A stretch of DNA of 64,000 bases from Pedobacter sp. N36a. GTDB lineage: Bacteria; Bacteroidota; Bacteroidia; Sphingobacteriales; Sphingobacteriaceae. Location: NCBI RefSeq assembly GCF_014472395.1, contig NZ_JACSZW010000006.1:248001-312000 (forward strand). The letters are read 5' to 3'. The position numbers and the translations under genes were made by a program. Below the pieces are notes generated by a model. The model saw only the letters and a list, made by a program, of their open reading frames with translations. It ran no database searches and was not told the DNA's origin. Positions within the stretch are counted from its first letter, which is position 1. Every line of letters starts with the position of its first letter. Of the stretch, positions 54,671 through 63,210 are shown piece by piece.

Positions 54671-57202
54671 TTAAGCTTTATTTTTTTTGTTCTTTTTGTC
54701 CGCCTCAACGGTCATTCTTTCAATCCTTTGCCCTAATTCTTCGGTGCTCATGTTTTCCCTTAAACTGTCTACTTTGATCGGGAAGCAGAGGGGCGTATAA
54801 CTTTCCGGCCTTTTCAAGATGATTGTGCTTTGCTGGATGCGCTGTAAGGCTGCCAATAACCTGGGTTCTTCAATTTGCTGGTAAAAAGCCTCTTCATAAG
54901 CCTGACGCAATAATAAGTTCCTAGGGTCATAATCCGTAAAAACATTGAAAAATAATGCCGACGAAGATTGTAAATGCTTGTTGGCAGTATATTTACCGGG
55001 AAACCCTTGAAAAACCAGTCCGGATATACAGGCGATGTCCCTAAATTTCCTTTTGGCCATTTCCGTGGCATTGATGCTGCTCACGATGTCTTCTCCTAAT
55101 TGTGCGGGGCTGAATAAAGTCCTGATTTCTTCTTCATCCATAGGAATTGGATGTTCCGATAACAACTCAAATCCATAGTCATTCATGGCAATCGAGAAAC
55201 TGATTGGGGTATGACGGCTCAGACGATAGGCAATTAACGCGGCTAAAGCCTCATGCACCATACGGCCTTCAAATGGATAAGCAAAGATATGGTAACCGTC
55301 TTTGGTGTGAATCAATTCTACCAGAAACTCATCGCTTTTTGGGACATGAGATACGGCAGCTTGTCGTTCAAAAAGAGGGAAGACGATGTCCAGCTCTTCA
55401 TCCTCATGTGTTTTATCCAGTGTCTCATTGTATTTTTTCCTTAAGATGCTGCCTAGATTCGCAGTCAATGAAATCCGGCCGCCCATCCAGCTTGGGCTGA
55501 TCGCCTTTTTCGCATTGCTGCGCCTCACCAGTGCCGTCATTTCTTTGACCATAATGAATTCTAACACCCTTCCGGCAAGCGTAAAACTATTCCCTGCTTT
55601 TAATTTGGAGAGGAATGATTCTTCCACCATTCCGATATATCCACCACCAAGATATTTTACTTTGATCATGGCATCACTTACAATCGTACCGATGTGAAGG
55701 CGATGTCGCATGGCGATTTGCCTGCTTTCCACCTGCCATAACCCATCCTCCGCTTTAACTACCTTTTTAAATTCATTATAAGCCGTGAGACTGTTGCCGC
55801 CAGTCGTGATAAACTGCATGATCCAACTCCATTCTGAAGGTAAGATCTCCTGGAAAGCATGGGTTTGTTTTACCTCTTCATAGATTTCCTCCTCCTTAAA
55901 GCCATCGCCTACTGCAAGTGTAACCAGGTACTGGATGAGGGTGTCAAAAGCCATCACCACGGGCTCCCGACTTTCTATCTGCTGTGTTTTTGCCGCCTCC
56001 TTAATGGCTGCTGCTTCTACCAATTCCAGCGCATGGGTAGGCAGGAAATAGATTTTTGATGTTTCATTTGGAGAATGTCCGCTTCTTCCGGCACGCTGTA
56101 AAAATCGAGCAACTCCTTTAGGGGAACCAATTTGGACTACCGTATCTACCGGCTTAAAATCCACACCCAGGTCAAGGGAAGAGGTACTGATGACCGCTTT
56201 TAATACTCCTGAATGCAGCGCATCTTCTATCCAGTTGCGTAATTCATAATCTATAGAGCCATGATGAATGGCCAATACTCCCGCCAGGCTTTCATCTAAT
56301 GCCAGCAGGTTTTGATACCATAATTCTGCCTGCCCTCTGGTATTGGTGAAAATTAAGGTCGTCTTACTTTTATGGATAATGGGTAAGAGTTTGTGCGCCA
56401 GTTTATGCCCTAAATGCCCTGCCCATGGCAGCATATCGATATGATCGGGCAGGATTGACTTGATCAGGATTTTCTTTTTTACGTCAGCCTTGACAATGAT
56501 TTTTAGCAAATCAGAGTAGGGGACCAGTACCTCCATGGCCTGCTCCAGATTTCCAATGGTGGCCGAAATCCCCCATATTCTAAGCAGTCGTTCCGGATGT
56601 TTTTCTTTTAAGATCCCTTTGATTCTGGAGATCGCCAATTCTGCCATTACCCCGCGTTTACTTCCGATCAACTCGTGCCACTCATCGGCAACAATACATC
56701 GGAGGGAATAAAAATGGGAAGAGCTGTTTTTCTGTGCCAGCAATAAGTGCATGCTTTCGGGTGTGATGATCAAAACTTCTGGCATCTGTTTCTTTTGCTT
56801 CAGTTTTTCTGAGGCCGTGGTGTCTCCGTTTCTAACGGAAATTTGCCAGTCTAATTCCAGTTCCGCGCAAACTTCCCGCATGGCCCGGGCAAGATCTTTT
56901 GCTAAAGAGCGAAGGGGGGTAATCCAGATTAACTTTAATCCTTTACTCGATTTTACAGATTTTTTTAATCCTTTTTTTGTGGATAATTTTATACTGTTTT
57001 CAGCCTGTTCGTTCAACTCTTCAATGACTACGGCCAGAAAAAGAGAGAACGTTTTTCCAAAACCGGTTGGTGCATTAATCAATCCACTGTAACCTTCCGC
57101 ATAATATTGCCAGGCATCACTTTGAAATTGGAAAGGTTTTCTTTTTCCTGATTTCAGCCATTTTAACACTTGTCGGTAGCCCTTGCTCTTTTCTATGCCC
57201 AT
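54671..57202 (-). CDS. Ligase-associated DNA damage response DEXH helicase (Lhr-Core type)
   Basis: An 843-residue superfamily 2 helicase (TIGR04121 type). It has the Q-like motif PFQFQSDAWQYYAEG, Walker A NAPTGFGKT (40-48), DEXH as DEWH in CIVADEWHELIGSKRG, motif III as GISATIGNL, and motifs V and VI as STSSLDLGVDF and FLQRAGRSGHSPNETS. The rest holds the Lhr winged-helix and beta-barrel modules, which let the enzyme translocate 3'-5' on single-stranded DNA. It follows the ligase by 4 bases and precedes pdeM by 1 base. Confidence 0.95.
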   Translation of the reverse strand: MGIEKSKGYRQVLKWLKSGKRKPFQFQSDAWQYYAEGYSGLINAPTGFGKTFSLFLAVVIEELNEQAENSIKLSTKKGLKKSVKSSKGLKLIWITPLRSLAKDLARAMREVCAELELDWQISVRNGDTTASEKLKQKKQMPEVLIITPESMHLLLAQKNSSSHFYSLRCIVADEWHELIGSKRGVMAELAISRIKGILKEKHPERLLRIWGISATIGNLEQAMEVLVPYSDLLKIIVKADVKKKILIKSILPDHIDMLPWAGHLGHKLAHKLLPIIHKSKTTLIFTNTRGQAELWYQNLLALDESLAGVLAIHHGSIDYELRNWIEDALHSGVLKAVISTSSLDLGVDFKPVDTVVQIGSPKGVARFLQRAGRSGHSPNETSKIYFLPTHALELVEAAAIKEAAKTQQIESREPVVMAFDTLIQYLVTLAVGDGFKEEEIYEEVKQTHAFQEILPSEWSWIMQFITTGGNSLTAYNEFKKVVKAEDGLWQVESRQIAMRHRLHIGTIVSDAMIKVKYLGGGYIGMVEESFLSKLKAGNSFTLAGRVLEFIMVKEMTALVRRSNAKKAISPSWMGGRISLTANLGSILRKKYNETLDKTHEDEELDIVFPLFERQAAVSHVPKSDEFLVELIHTKDGYHIFAYPFEGRMVHEALAALIAYRLSRHTPISFSIAMNDYGFELLSEHPIPMDEEEIRTLFSPAQLGEDIVSSINATEMAKRKFRDIACISGLVFQGFPGKYTANKHLQSSSALFFNVFTDYDPRNLLLRQAYEEAFYQQIEEPRLLAALQRIQQSTIILKRPESYTPLCFPIKVDSLRENMSTEELGQRIERMTVEADKKNKKNKA

Positions 57203-57206
57203 ATTA

Positions 57207-58802
57207 CTATCCTAATGTAGAATTTAACAATTGCCTTAAATCTGCTAAAGTATTGATCTCTTCCACTTTTTTATCTTTCCTCCATCTGGCAATTCTAGGG
57301 AAACGCAGGGCGAGACCGGCTTTATGCCTTTTACTTTCGGCAATACCTTCAAAAGCAATTTCAAATACCAGTTCAGGTTTAACGGTACGCACTGGACCAA
57401 ATTTCTCTATTGCATTTTTCTTTACAAAAGCATCGACCTCTTTAATCTCTGCATCTGTTAATCCTGAATAAGCCTTGGCAATGGTAATCAGCTGGTCGCC
57501 ATCACGAACAGCAAAAGTATAATCTGTGAAAAACCCGGCTCTTCTGCCGCTTCCTTTCTGTGCGTAAATCATTACTGCGTCAATGTTATAGGGGTTGATT
57601 TTCCATTTCCACCAATCGCCTCTTTTTCGGCCGCTATGGTATAAAGAATCTAATTTTTTGAGCATCAATCCCTCGCTGTTCATGGCCCTGGAATCCATTC
57701 TTATTTCCGCAAGTTCTGCCCAGGAATTGGCATTTACAACCGGAGACATCAACAGGTTTTCCTGTGCCGGAATTCCAGAAATGAGCAGTTCCAGTATTTT
57801 CCTTCTATTTTTTAGGGGCTCAGCCCGCTGGTCTGCCCCCTGGTATTCCAGTAAGTCGTAACAGTAAAAACCAATAGGGGCATTTTCAAGTTGGTTTTTA
57901 GCAATTGTTTTTCGGTTTAGTCGCTGCTGCAATAAGGAAAAAGGCAATACTTTCCCCGATTTGACGGCAAGGATTTCTCCATCTAAAACAGTTCCATCGG
58001 GTAGTTCCGCCAACAAAAAATGAAGCTCTGGGAATTGATCTGTGACCAATTCTTCTCCTCTTGACCAGATGAAAAGTTCTCCGCCTCGTTTTACAATTTG
58101 TCCGCGGATACCATCCCATTTCCATTCCGCCTGCCATTCTTGTATTTCCCCCAATGCTTCCGGGGCTTGATCCAGCGCGTAAGCCAGACAAAATGGATAG
58201 GGCCAGGAATGGTCGGTATTGACATGCGCACCAACAATCAGTTCCTGGTAAGTAATTTCTTCCGGCTTCCATTTCCCCATAATGCTGTGCATGATCTGAT
58301 TGGCAGGGGTATCACTCTGTTTAGCTAAAGCGTTGACCAGCATTTTTCCCGACACTCCAATTCTAAAGTTTCCTGAAATCAATTTATTGAAGATAAAGCG
58401 TTCCGAAATGTTCAGGCAATCCCAGGAATCGGTGATAAAAGTTTTTTTAACCGCATCATCTTTTCCGTTAATGTCTGCCAAAGCCATGATCCATTCGCTC
58501 AGTTTAAGGTCGCTGCTGTGTGTTGGAGGCGGTAAAATCAGGGCGATCGTTTCGCTCAGGTCTCCTACATTATGGTAGCTTTCCGCAAAAAGCCAGGCGG
58601 AAATACCACTTTTTTCAATGGCCCATTCTCTAAGCAGGGCGGTGCTGACTGGGCGCTTAGGTTTTTTTCCGGTAAACATAGCGATCACGTAAGGCTTGTC
58701 CTGCTCCTCCGCTTCATTAAAATAAGCTACCAATGCAGCCATCTTATCATTGGTTTTATTGCTGCTTTCCAGCTGGGCGATCAGTTCTGTGAAGCGTTTC
58801 AA
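57207..58802 (-). CDS. ATP-dependent DNA ligase, repair-operon type
   Basis: A 531-residue ligase (TIGR04120 type). The active lysine is in EWKWDGIRGQ, followed by LFIWSRGEELVTDQFPEL, DGTVLDGEILAV, IGFYCYDLLEYQG and the OB-fold blocks SEGLMLKKLDSLYHSGRKRGDWWKWK. The N-terminal 190 residues are the DNA-binding domain. The likely start is TTG 58802, which overlaps the exonuclease stop as TTGA; the family N-terminus MKxFxELxxxL fits this codon. It seals nicks with ATP, unlike the housekeeping NAD-dependent LigA. It is the second gene of the operon. Confidence 0.95.
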   Translation of the reverse strand: MKRFTELIAQLESSNKTNDKMAALVAYFNEAEEQDKPYVIAMFTGKKPKRPVSTALLREWAIEKSGISAWLFAESYHNVGDLSETIALILPPPTHSSDLKLSEWIMALADINGKDDAVKKTFITDSWDCLNISERFIFNKLISGNFRIGVSGKMLVNALAKQSDTPANQIMHSIMGKWKPEEITYQELIVGAHVNTDHSWPYPFCLAYALDQAPEALGEIQEWQAEWKWDGIRGQIVKRGGELFIWSRGEELVTDQFPELHFLLAELPDGTVLDGEILAVKSGKVLPFSLLQQRLNRKTIAKNQLENAPIGFYCYDLLEYQGADQRAEPLKNRRKILELLISGIPAQENLLMSPVVNANSWAELAEIRMDSRAMNSEGLMLKKLDSLYHSGRKRGDWWKWKINPYNIDAVMIYAQKGSGRRAGFFTDYTFAVRDGDQLITIAKAYSGLTDAEIKEVDAFVKKNAIEKFGPVRTVKPELVFEIAFEGIAESKRHKAGLALRFPRIARWRKDKKVEEINTLADLRQLLNSTLG

Positions 58803-59803
58803 TAGACTGCCTCCTCCTCATCTTCTACACCATACTGCGTTTTCACCTCTTCAGAATCAATGCCGATTTCATTTAAATACTTAGAGAATGTGGCAGTATA
58901 GCCATGTGTTACGTATACTTTTTCAGCTGATGTGGCCTTAATCGCGGATAGTAAACCTGGCCAATCGGCATGGTCACTAAGGGCAAAGCCAGCGTCGGAA
59001 CTTCTCCACCTGCGCCCGGCGCGTACTTGCATCCAGCCGGAACAAATACCAGTTGCAGGATGGAGTAATGTTTTGATCCACCGGCCATCTGCAACTGCCG
59101 GAGGAACAATTAAGATACCTTCCTGAAGCTCAGATTTGCTGATTTCCGGACTTATTCTAATTGTTTCCGGGAGGTCAACTCCAGCTTTAATAAAGGCTTC
59201 ATTCAAGTTTGCTATAGCGGAATGAACATAGATTTTTTGTTGCAGAAGGCTGAGGCCTTTAATTAGTCTTTGTGCTTTTCCGAGGCTATAGGCTGTTAAA
59301 ACGCTGGTTTTTTGTTGCTGCTGATTGCTGCTGTGCCAATTGCTGATCTGGTCGATAATCACTTGTTGGGGCAGCCATTTGTAAATCGGCAGGCCAAAGG
59401 TGCTTTCTGAAACAAAAGTATGGCATTTTACGGGTTCAAAGGCTGTGCTGATGCCATCATATTCTACCTTGTAATCACCGGAAATCACACAGATTTCACC
59501 CTTATATTCCAGTCTTACCTGCGCAGAACCAATCACATGACCAGCAGGGAATAAACTCAGCTGGACGCCATTGATCAGCAGGCTTTCACCATACGCGAGG
59601 GTTTGTATCTTTAAGTCACCACCCAAACGATGCAGGAGAATAGGTTTGGTGAGCTCATGACATAGATAAGCAGCATTGCCTGATTTCACATGGTCTGCGT
59701 GGCCATGGGTGGTTACCGCAAGCTGTACAGGTTTCCAGGGATCAATGTAAAAATCACCTTTGGTGCAGTATATTCCTTTATTTGTAAATTTGATTAAAGC
59801 CAT
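58799..59803 (-). CDS. Ligase-associated DNA damage response exonuclease (MBL/beta-CASP)
   Basis: A 334-residue metallo-beta-lactamase fold nuclease (TIGR04122 type). The start at 59803 (MALIKFTNKGIYC) is preferred over a longer frame from 59863. Metal ligands are in TTHGHADHVKSG, ICVISGDYKVEYDG and FALSDHADWPGL; ending VYVTHGYTATFSKYL is the beta-CASP histidine motif. Relatives cut the 5' end of DNA. It is the first gene of the operon with ligase, helicase and pdeM, whose products form a repair set for broken DNA ends. Confidence 0.95.
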   Translation of the reverse strand: MALIKFTNKGIYCTKGDFYIDPWKPVQLAVTTHGHADHVKSGNAAYLCHELTKPILLHRLGGDLKIQTLAYGESLLINGVQLSLFPAGHVIGSAQVRLEYKGEICVISGDYKVEYDGISTAFEPVKCHTFVSESTFGLPIYKWLPQQVIIDQISNWHSSNQQQQKTSVLTAYSLGKAQRLIKGLSLLQQKIYVHSAIANLNEAFIKAGVDLPETIRISPEISKSELQEGILIVPPAVADGRWIKTLLHPATGICSGWMQVRAGRRWRSSDAGFALSDHADWPGLLSAIKATSAEKVYVTHGYTATFSKYLNEIGIDSEEVKTQYGVEDEEEAVY

Positions 59804-59938
59804 CCTATTTAGAACAATTGCAAAGAAGATAAAGTTTGCTTTCATTATTTCGGTGGAAAACACTTAGCATTCAGTATATTTAGCCATTCGTGTAGATATT
59901 TACAGCATGATCTAAGGAATATTATACCCTATTTTTTT

Positions 59939-62266
59939 ATGTCTCATACCTTTAGACTATTACTGATACTTTTATTGAGTATAACATTTCAGTATTCCAT
60001 AGCCCAAACTAAAAGAACCATTAGCGGGAATGTGACTGATGCAAAAACAGGCGAAACACTGATTGGCGCCAGTATCAAAATCAGCGGCGGCAGTACTGCT
60101 TCCGGGATAACCAATGCCTACGGCTTTTATTCTCTCATTATTCCAATGGGTAAATATGAAGTAGCGGTAAGTTTTATTGGCTATAAAACCACTGTTAAAC
60201 AGGTGGAAGTTTCAAAAGATCTGCGACTTAATGTGGCTTTGGAGGAGGATAACCAATTGAATGAAGTAGTCATTTCGGCGACTAAAAAGAACGAAAACGT
60301 GAGTAGTCCGCAAATGGGACTACAAAAGCTAAGTCTTCGTGAAATCAATGATGTTCCGGTGCTTCTTGGCGAACGTGATGTACTGAAAACTTTGCAGCTG
60401 CTGCCAGGAATTAAATCTGCTGGCGAAGGAAATAGCGGCTTTTATGTTAGGGGAGGAGCAACAGATCAGAATCTGATCCTCCTGGATGAAGCACCAGTCT
60501 ATAATGCTTCCCATTTACTTGGTTTCTTCTCCACTTTCAATTCCGACGCAATTAAGGATGTAAGCGTCTACAAGGGAGGAATGCCGGCACAGTATGGCGG
60601 ACGATTGGCCTCTGTTCTTGACTTGAAAATGAACGATGGAAACCGCAAAGAGTTTACTGCTGAAGGAGGGATCGGACTGATCTCTTCCAGGCTGAAAGTA
60701 GAAGGGCCGATTGTGAAAGACAAAGGTTCTTTTATGGTGAGCGCAAGGAGAACCTATATGGATCTTTTCTTTAAGCTTTCACCGGATAGCTCGATCAATA
60801 GCAATACCTTATACTTTTATGATTTAAATGCCAAGGCAAATTACCAGCTGGATGATAAAAACACCTTGTATATATCCGGTTATTTTGGCCGTGACAAGCT
60901 CGGCCTTGCCGATACATTTGGCTTCAATTGGGGTAATGCAACAGTTACCTTGCGTTGGAACCACTTATACAGCAGTAAGTTGTTCTCCAACACCTCTCTG
61001 ATCTATAGCAATTACAACTATGTGATTCAGAATATGATGGAAGACAATAATTTTAAAGTGAATTCTTCTATCAAAGATTTTAACCTGAAGCAGGATTTTG
61101 ATTACCGCTTGAGTAACAACCATAGTCTGAAGTTTGGGCTCAATGTGATCCATCACACGATCGCCCCAGGTAAGCTTAGTGCAGACGAGAGCTCGAGTGT
61201 CAATCCAACCACTTATGAGAACAGAAAAGGATTGGAATCTGCTATGTATGTGTCTGATGAATGGAACGTGAATGAGCGTTTTAATCTAGTTTATGGTTTT
61301 AGATTGAGCAATTTTTCTTTATTGGGACCAGGAAATTTCAAGACTTATGATGAAGATGGAAATACGGTTTCCAGTAAATATTATACCTCCGGAGCAGTGA
61401 TTAAAACCTATTTTAACTTGGAGCCTAGGCTGTCTGCTAGTTACCAGTTGAATACTTCCAGTGCTGTAAAGGCTGCTTATAACAGGAATGTTCAAAATAT
61501 CCACCTGATGTCTAACTCTACTTCTACTTCGCCAACAGACCTGTACATTATGAATAGCAATAATGTGAAACCGGAAATTGCGGACCAGGTGGCAACCGGT
61601 TATTTCAGGAATTTTAACGATGATAAATATGAGTTTTCCGCAGAAATTTACTACAAATGGATGCAAAACCAGATCGAATATCGAAGTGGAACAGATTTGA
61701 GAGGAAACAGCAATGTGGAAGCTGATTTGTTGTATGGTGATGGCCGTGCTTATGGAATAGAATTGTTTCTGAAGAAAAGATTTGGAAAGTTCAATGGCTG
61801 GATTGGCTATACTTATTCCAGAACAGAGCGTCAGTTTGATGCGATCAATGAAGGAAAATGGTTTTATGCGAAACAAGATAGAACACATGACGTCTCGCTG
61901 GTTGGGATTTATAAAGCCAGTACACGCTGGACTTTCTCTTCAGTATTTGTTTACAATACCGGAAATGCAGTGACTTATCCGAGTGGTAAATATGAAATCA
62001 ATGGAAAAACAGCTTTTTATTACAAAGAGAAGAATGCTTACCGCACACCGGCTTATCACCGTTTAGATGTGGCGGCTACCTTGGAAGGAAAACCAGGCAA
62101 GAAACTACAATCCAGCTGGTCTTTCGGAATTTATAATGTATACAACAGACAAAATGCTTTTGCAATTGATTTCAAGGATAATGAAAATGATCCTAGTCGG
62201 ACAGAAGTGGTCAGGACTACTTTGTTTGGTATCATTCCTTCGGTTACCTGGAACTTCAAATTTTAA
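59939..62266 (+). CDS. TonB-dependent receptor with carboxypeptidase-like regulatory domain
   Basis: A 775-residue outer membrane receptor. It has a signal peptide (MSHTFRLLLILLLSITFQYSIAQ), a regulatory domain (TISGNVTDAKTGETLIGASIKISGG, about 26-110), a plug (LLPGIKSAGEGNSGFYVRGGATDQNL, about 148-175) and a beta-barrel that ends in VTWNFKF. The plug pattern GFYVRGG is common to the group linked to DUF4249 proteins. A DUF4249 lipoprotein gene follows after 12 bases. The ligand is unknown; siderophores or peptides are plausible by class. Confidence 0.93.
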   Translation: MSHTFRLLLILLLSITFQYSIAQTKRTISGNVTDAKTGETLIGASIKISGGSTASGITNAYGFYSLIIPMGKYEVAVSFIGYKTTVKQVEVSKDLRLNVALEEDNQLNEVVISATKKNENVSSPQMGLQKLSLREINDVPVLLGERDVLKTLQLLPGIKSAGEGNSGFYVRGGATDQNLILLDEAPVYNASHLLGFFSTFNSDAIKDVSVYKGGMPAQYGGRLASVLDLKMNDGNRKEFTAEGGIGLISSRLKVEGPIVKDKGSFMVSARRTYMDLFFKLSPDSSINSNTLYFYDLNAKANYQLDDKNTLYISGYFGRDKLGLADTFGFNWGNATVTLRWNHLYSSKLFSNTSLIYSNYNYVIQNMMEDNNFKVNSSIKDFNLKQDFDYRLSNNHSLKFGLNVIHHTIAPGKLSADESSSVNPTTYENRKGLESAMYVSDEWNVNERFNLVYGFRLSNFSLLGPGNFKTYDEDGNTVSSKYYTSGAVIKTYFNLEPRLSASYQLNTSSAVKAAYNRNVQNIHLMSNSTSTSPTDLYIMNSNNVKPEIADQVATGYFRNFNDDKYEFSAEIYYKWMQNQIEYRSGTDLRGNSNVEADLLYGDGRAYGIELFLKKRFGKFNGWIGYTYSRTERQFDAINEGKWFYAKQDRTHDVSLVGIYKASTRWTFSSVFVYNTGNAVTYPSGKYEINGKTAFYYKEKNAYRTPAYHRLDVAATLEGKPGKKLQSSWSFGIYNVYNRQNAFAIDFKDNENDPSRTEVVRTTLFGIIPSVTWNFKF

Positions 62267-62278
62267 CCTAAAAGCGTC

Positions 62279-63076
62279 ATGAAGAAAATGAAATTAGATA
62301 AAGGATGGGGTTTAGGATTGATGATCATCTGTCTTTTCTCCGCATGTGAGAAAGTAATAGCGCTGAAACTAGACGATGCTCCGGCAGTGGTGGTGATTGA
62401 TGGCGGGGTGAGCGACCAGAATGAGGTGCAGCGTGTTAAAATTTCCAAAACATATAGCTTTACCGAGCCTAATAAATTTAATGGGCTGAGCGGTGCAAAA
62501 GTAGTGCTTGGCGTGGATGGTACTGGTGCTATTGTTTTTAATGAAGTGTCTCCAGGTGTCTACCAAAGCGTCAAATTCAAGGGTAAATCGGGCTCCAAAT
62601 ACGATCTTTCGGTGACGGTGGAAGGACAAACTTATAGTGCCAGCTCGACGATGCCAGCTCATGTGCCTATGGATTCACTTACGTTTAAGAGCTTTACCTT
62701 TTTCGGAGAAACCAAAAATTATGTAGCTGTAAACTTTAGAGATCCTGCAGGAATAGCCAATCAATACCGCTATATCCTGAAGTTTAAAGGAGTGGTAGAA
62801 AAAGATGTGGTCTCCGAAGACCGCTTTGATGATGGAAGTAAAGTCAACAATGTGATCTTTTACGAGTTGAATGACCTGATTAAAGGGGATAGTGTACAGG
62901 TAGAACTTCAGTGTATCGACCGAAATGTGTACCGGTATTTTTATAGCCTCGGTCAGAATACAGGAGGAAATGGGCCGCCTGTTTCCCCGGCAAATCCACC
63001 CTCTAATTTTAGTAACGGTGCTTTAGGCGTATTCAGTGCGCATACTTCTAGTATAAGAACGGCATTAATTAAGTAA
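62279..63076 (+). CDS. DUF4249 family lipoprotein
   Basis: A 265-residue lipoprotein with the lipobox FSAC (cysteine near residue 23) and then EKVIALKLDDAPAVVVIDGGVSDQNEVQRVKISKTYSF, the DUF4249 start. The body is beta-rich with carboxypeptidase-like strands (GAKVVLGVDG, YDLSVTVEGQTYSASSTMP). DUF4249 proteins are found beside TonB receptors in Bacteroidetes and are thought to sit on the outer membrane as partners; the mechanism is unknown. This pair forms a two-gene operon. The C-terminus is complete. Confidence 0.92.
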   Translation: MKKMKLDKGWGLGLMIICLFSACEKVIALKLDDAPAVVVIDGGVSDQNEVQRVKISKTYSFTEPNKFNGLSGAKVVLGVDGTGAIVFNEVSPGVYQSVKFKGKSGSKYDLSVTVEGQTYSASSTMPAHVPMDSLTFKSFTFFGETKNYVAVNFRDPAGIANQYRYILKFKGVVEKDVVSEDRFDDGSKVNNVIFYELNDLIKGDSVQVELQCIDRNVYRYFYSLGQNTGGNGPPVSPANPPSNFSNGALGVFSAHTSSIRTALIK

Positions 63077-63117
63077 AGCAACATTGTGTCATCTTTATGT
63101 TTTATTGTTGCAATTTA

Positions 63118-63148
63118 GTTGCATATACCCTTCGCGTTCCTAACTTTG
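63118..63148 (+). promoter_or_regulatory. Promoter of the thioredoxin-reductase-like gene
   Basis: GTTG (63118-63121), a 19-base spacer and TAACTTTG (63141-63148) fit the phylum consensus with one mismatch in the -33 element. The predicted leader is about 55 bases. Confidence 0.65.
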
Positions 63149-63210
63149 TTTTCAACTAGTGGTCAGTACATGAATATCCTTTGTACTGTCTTACCTGAAC
63201 TTTAAACAAG

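Noticed and set aside
59804..59938. Cobalamin riboswitch before the TonB receptor
   Set aside because: The leader is too short and lacks the conserved B12-box sequence.
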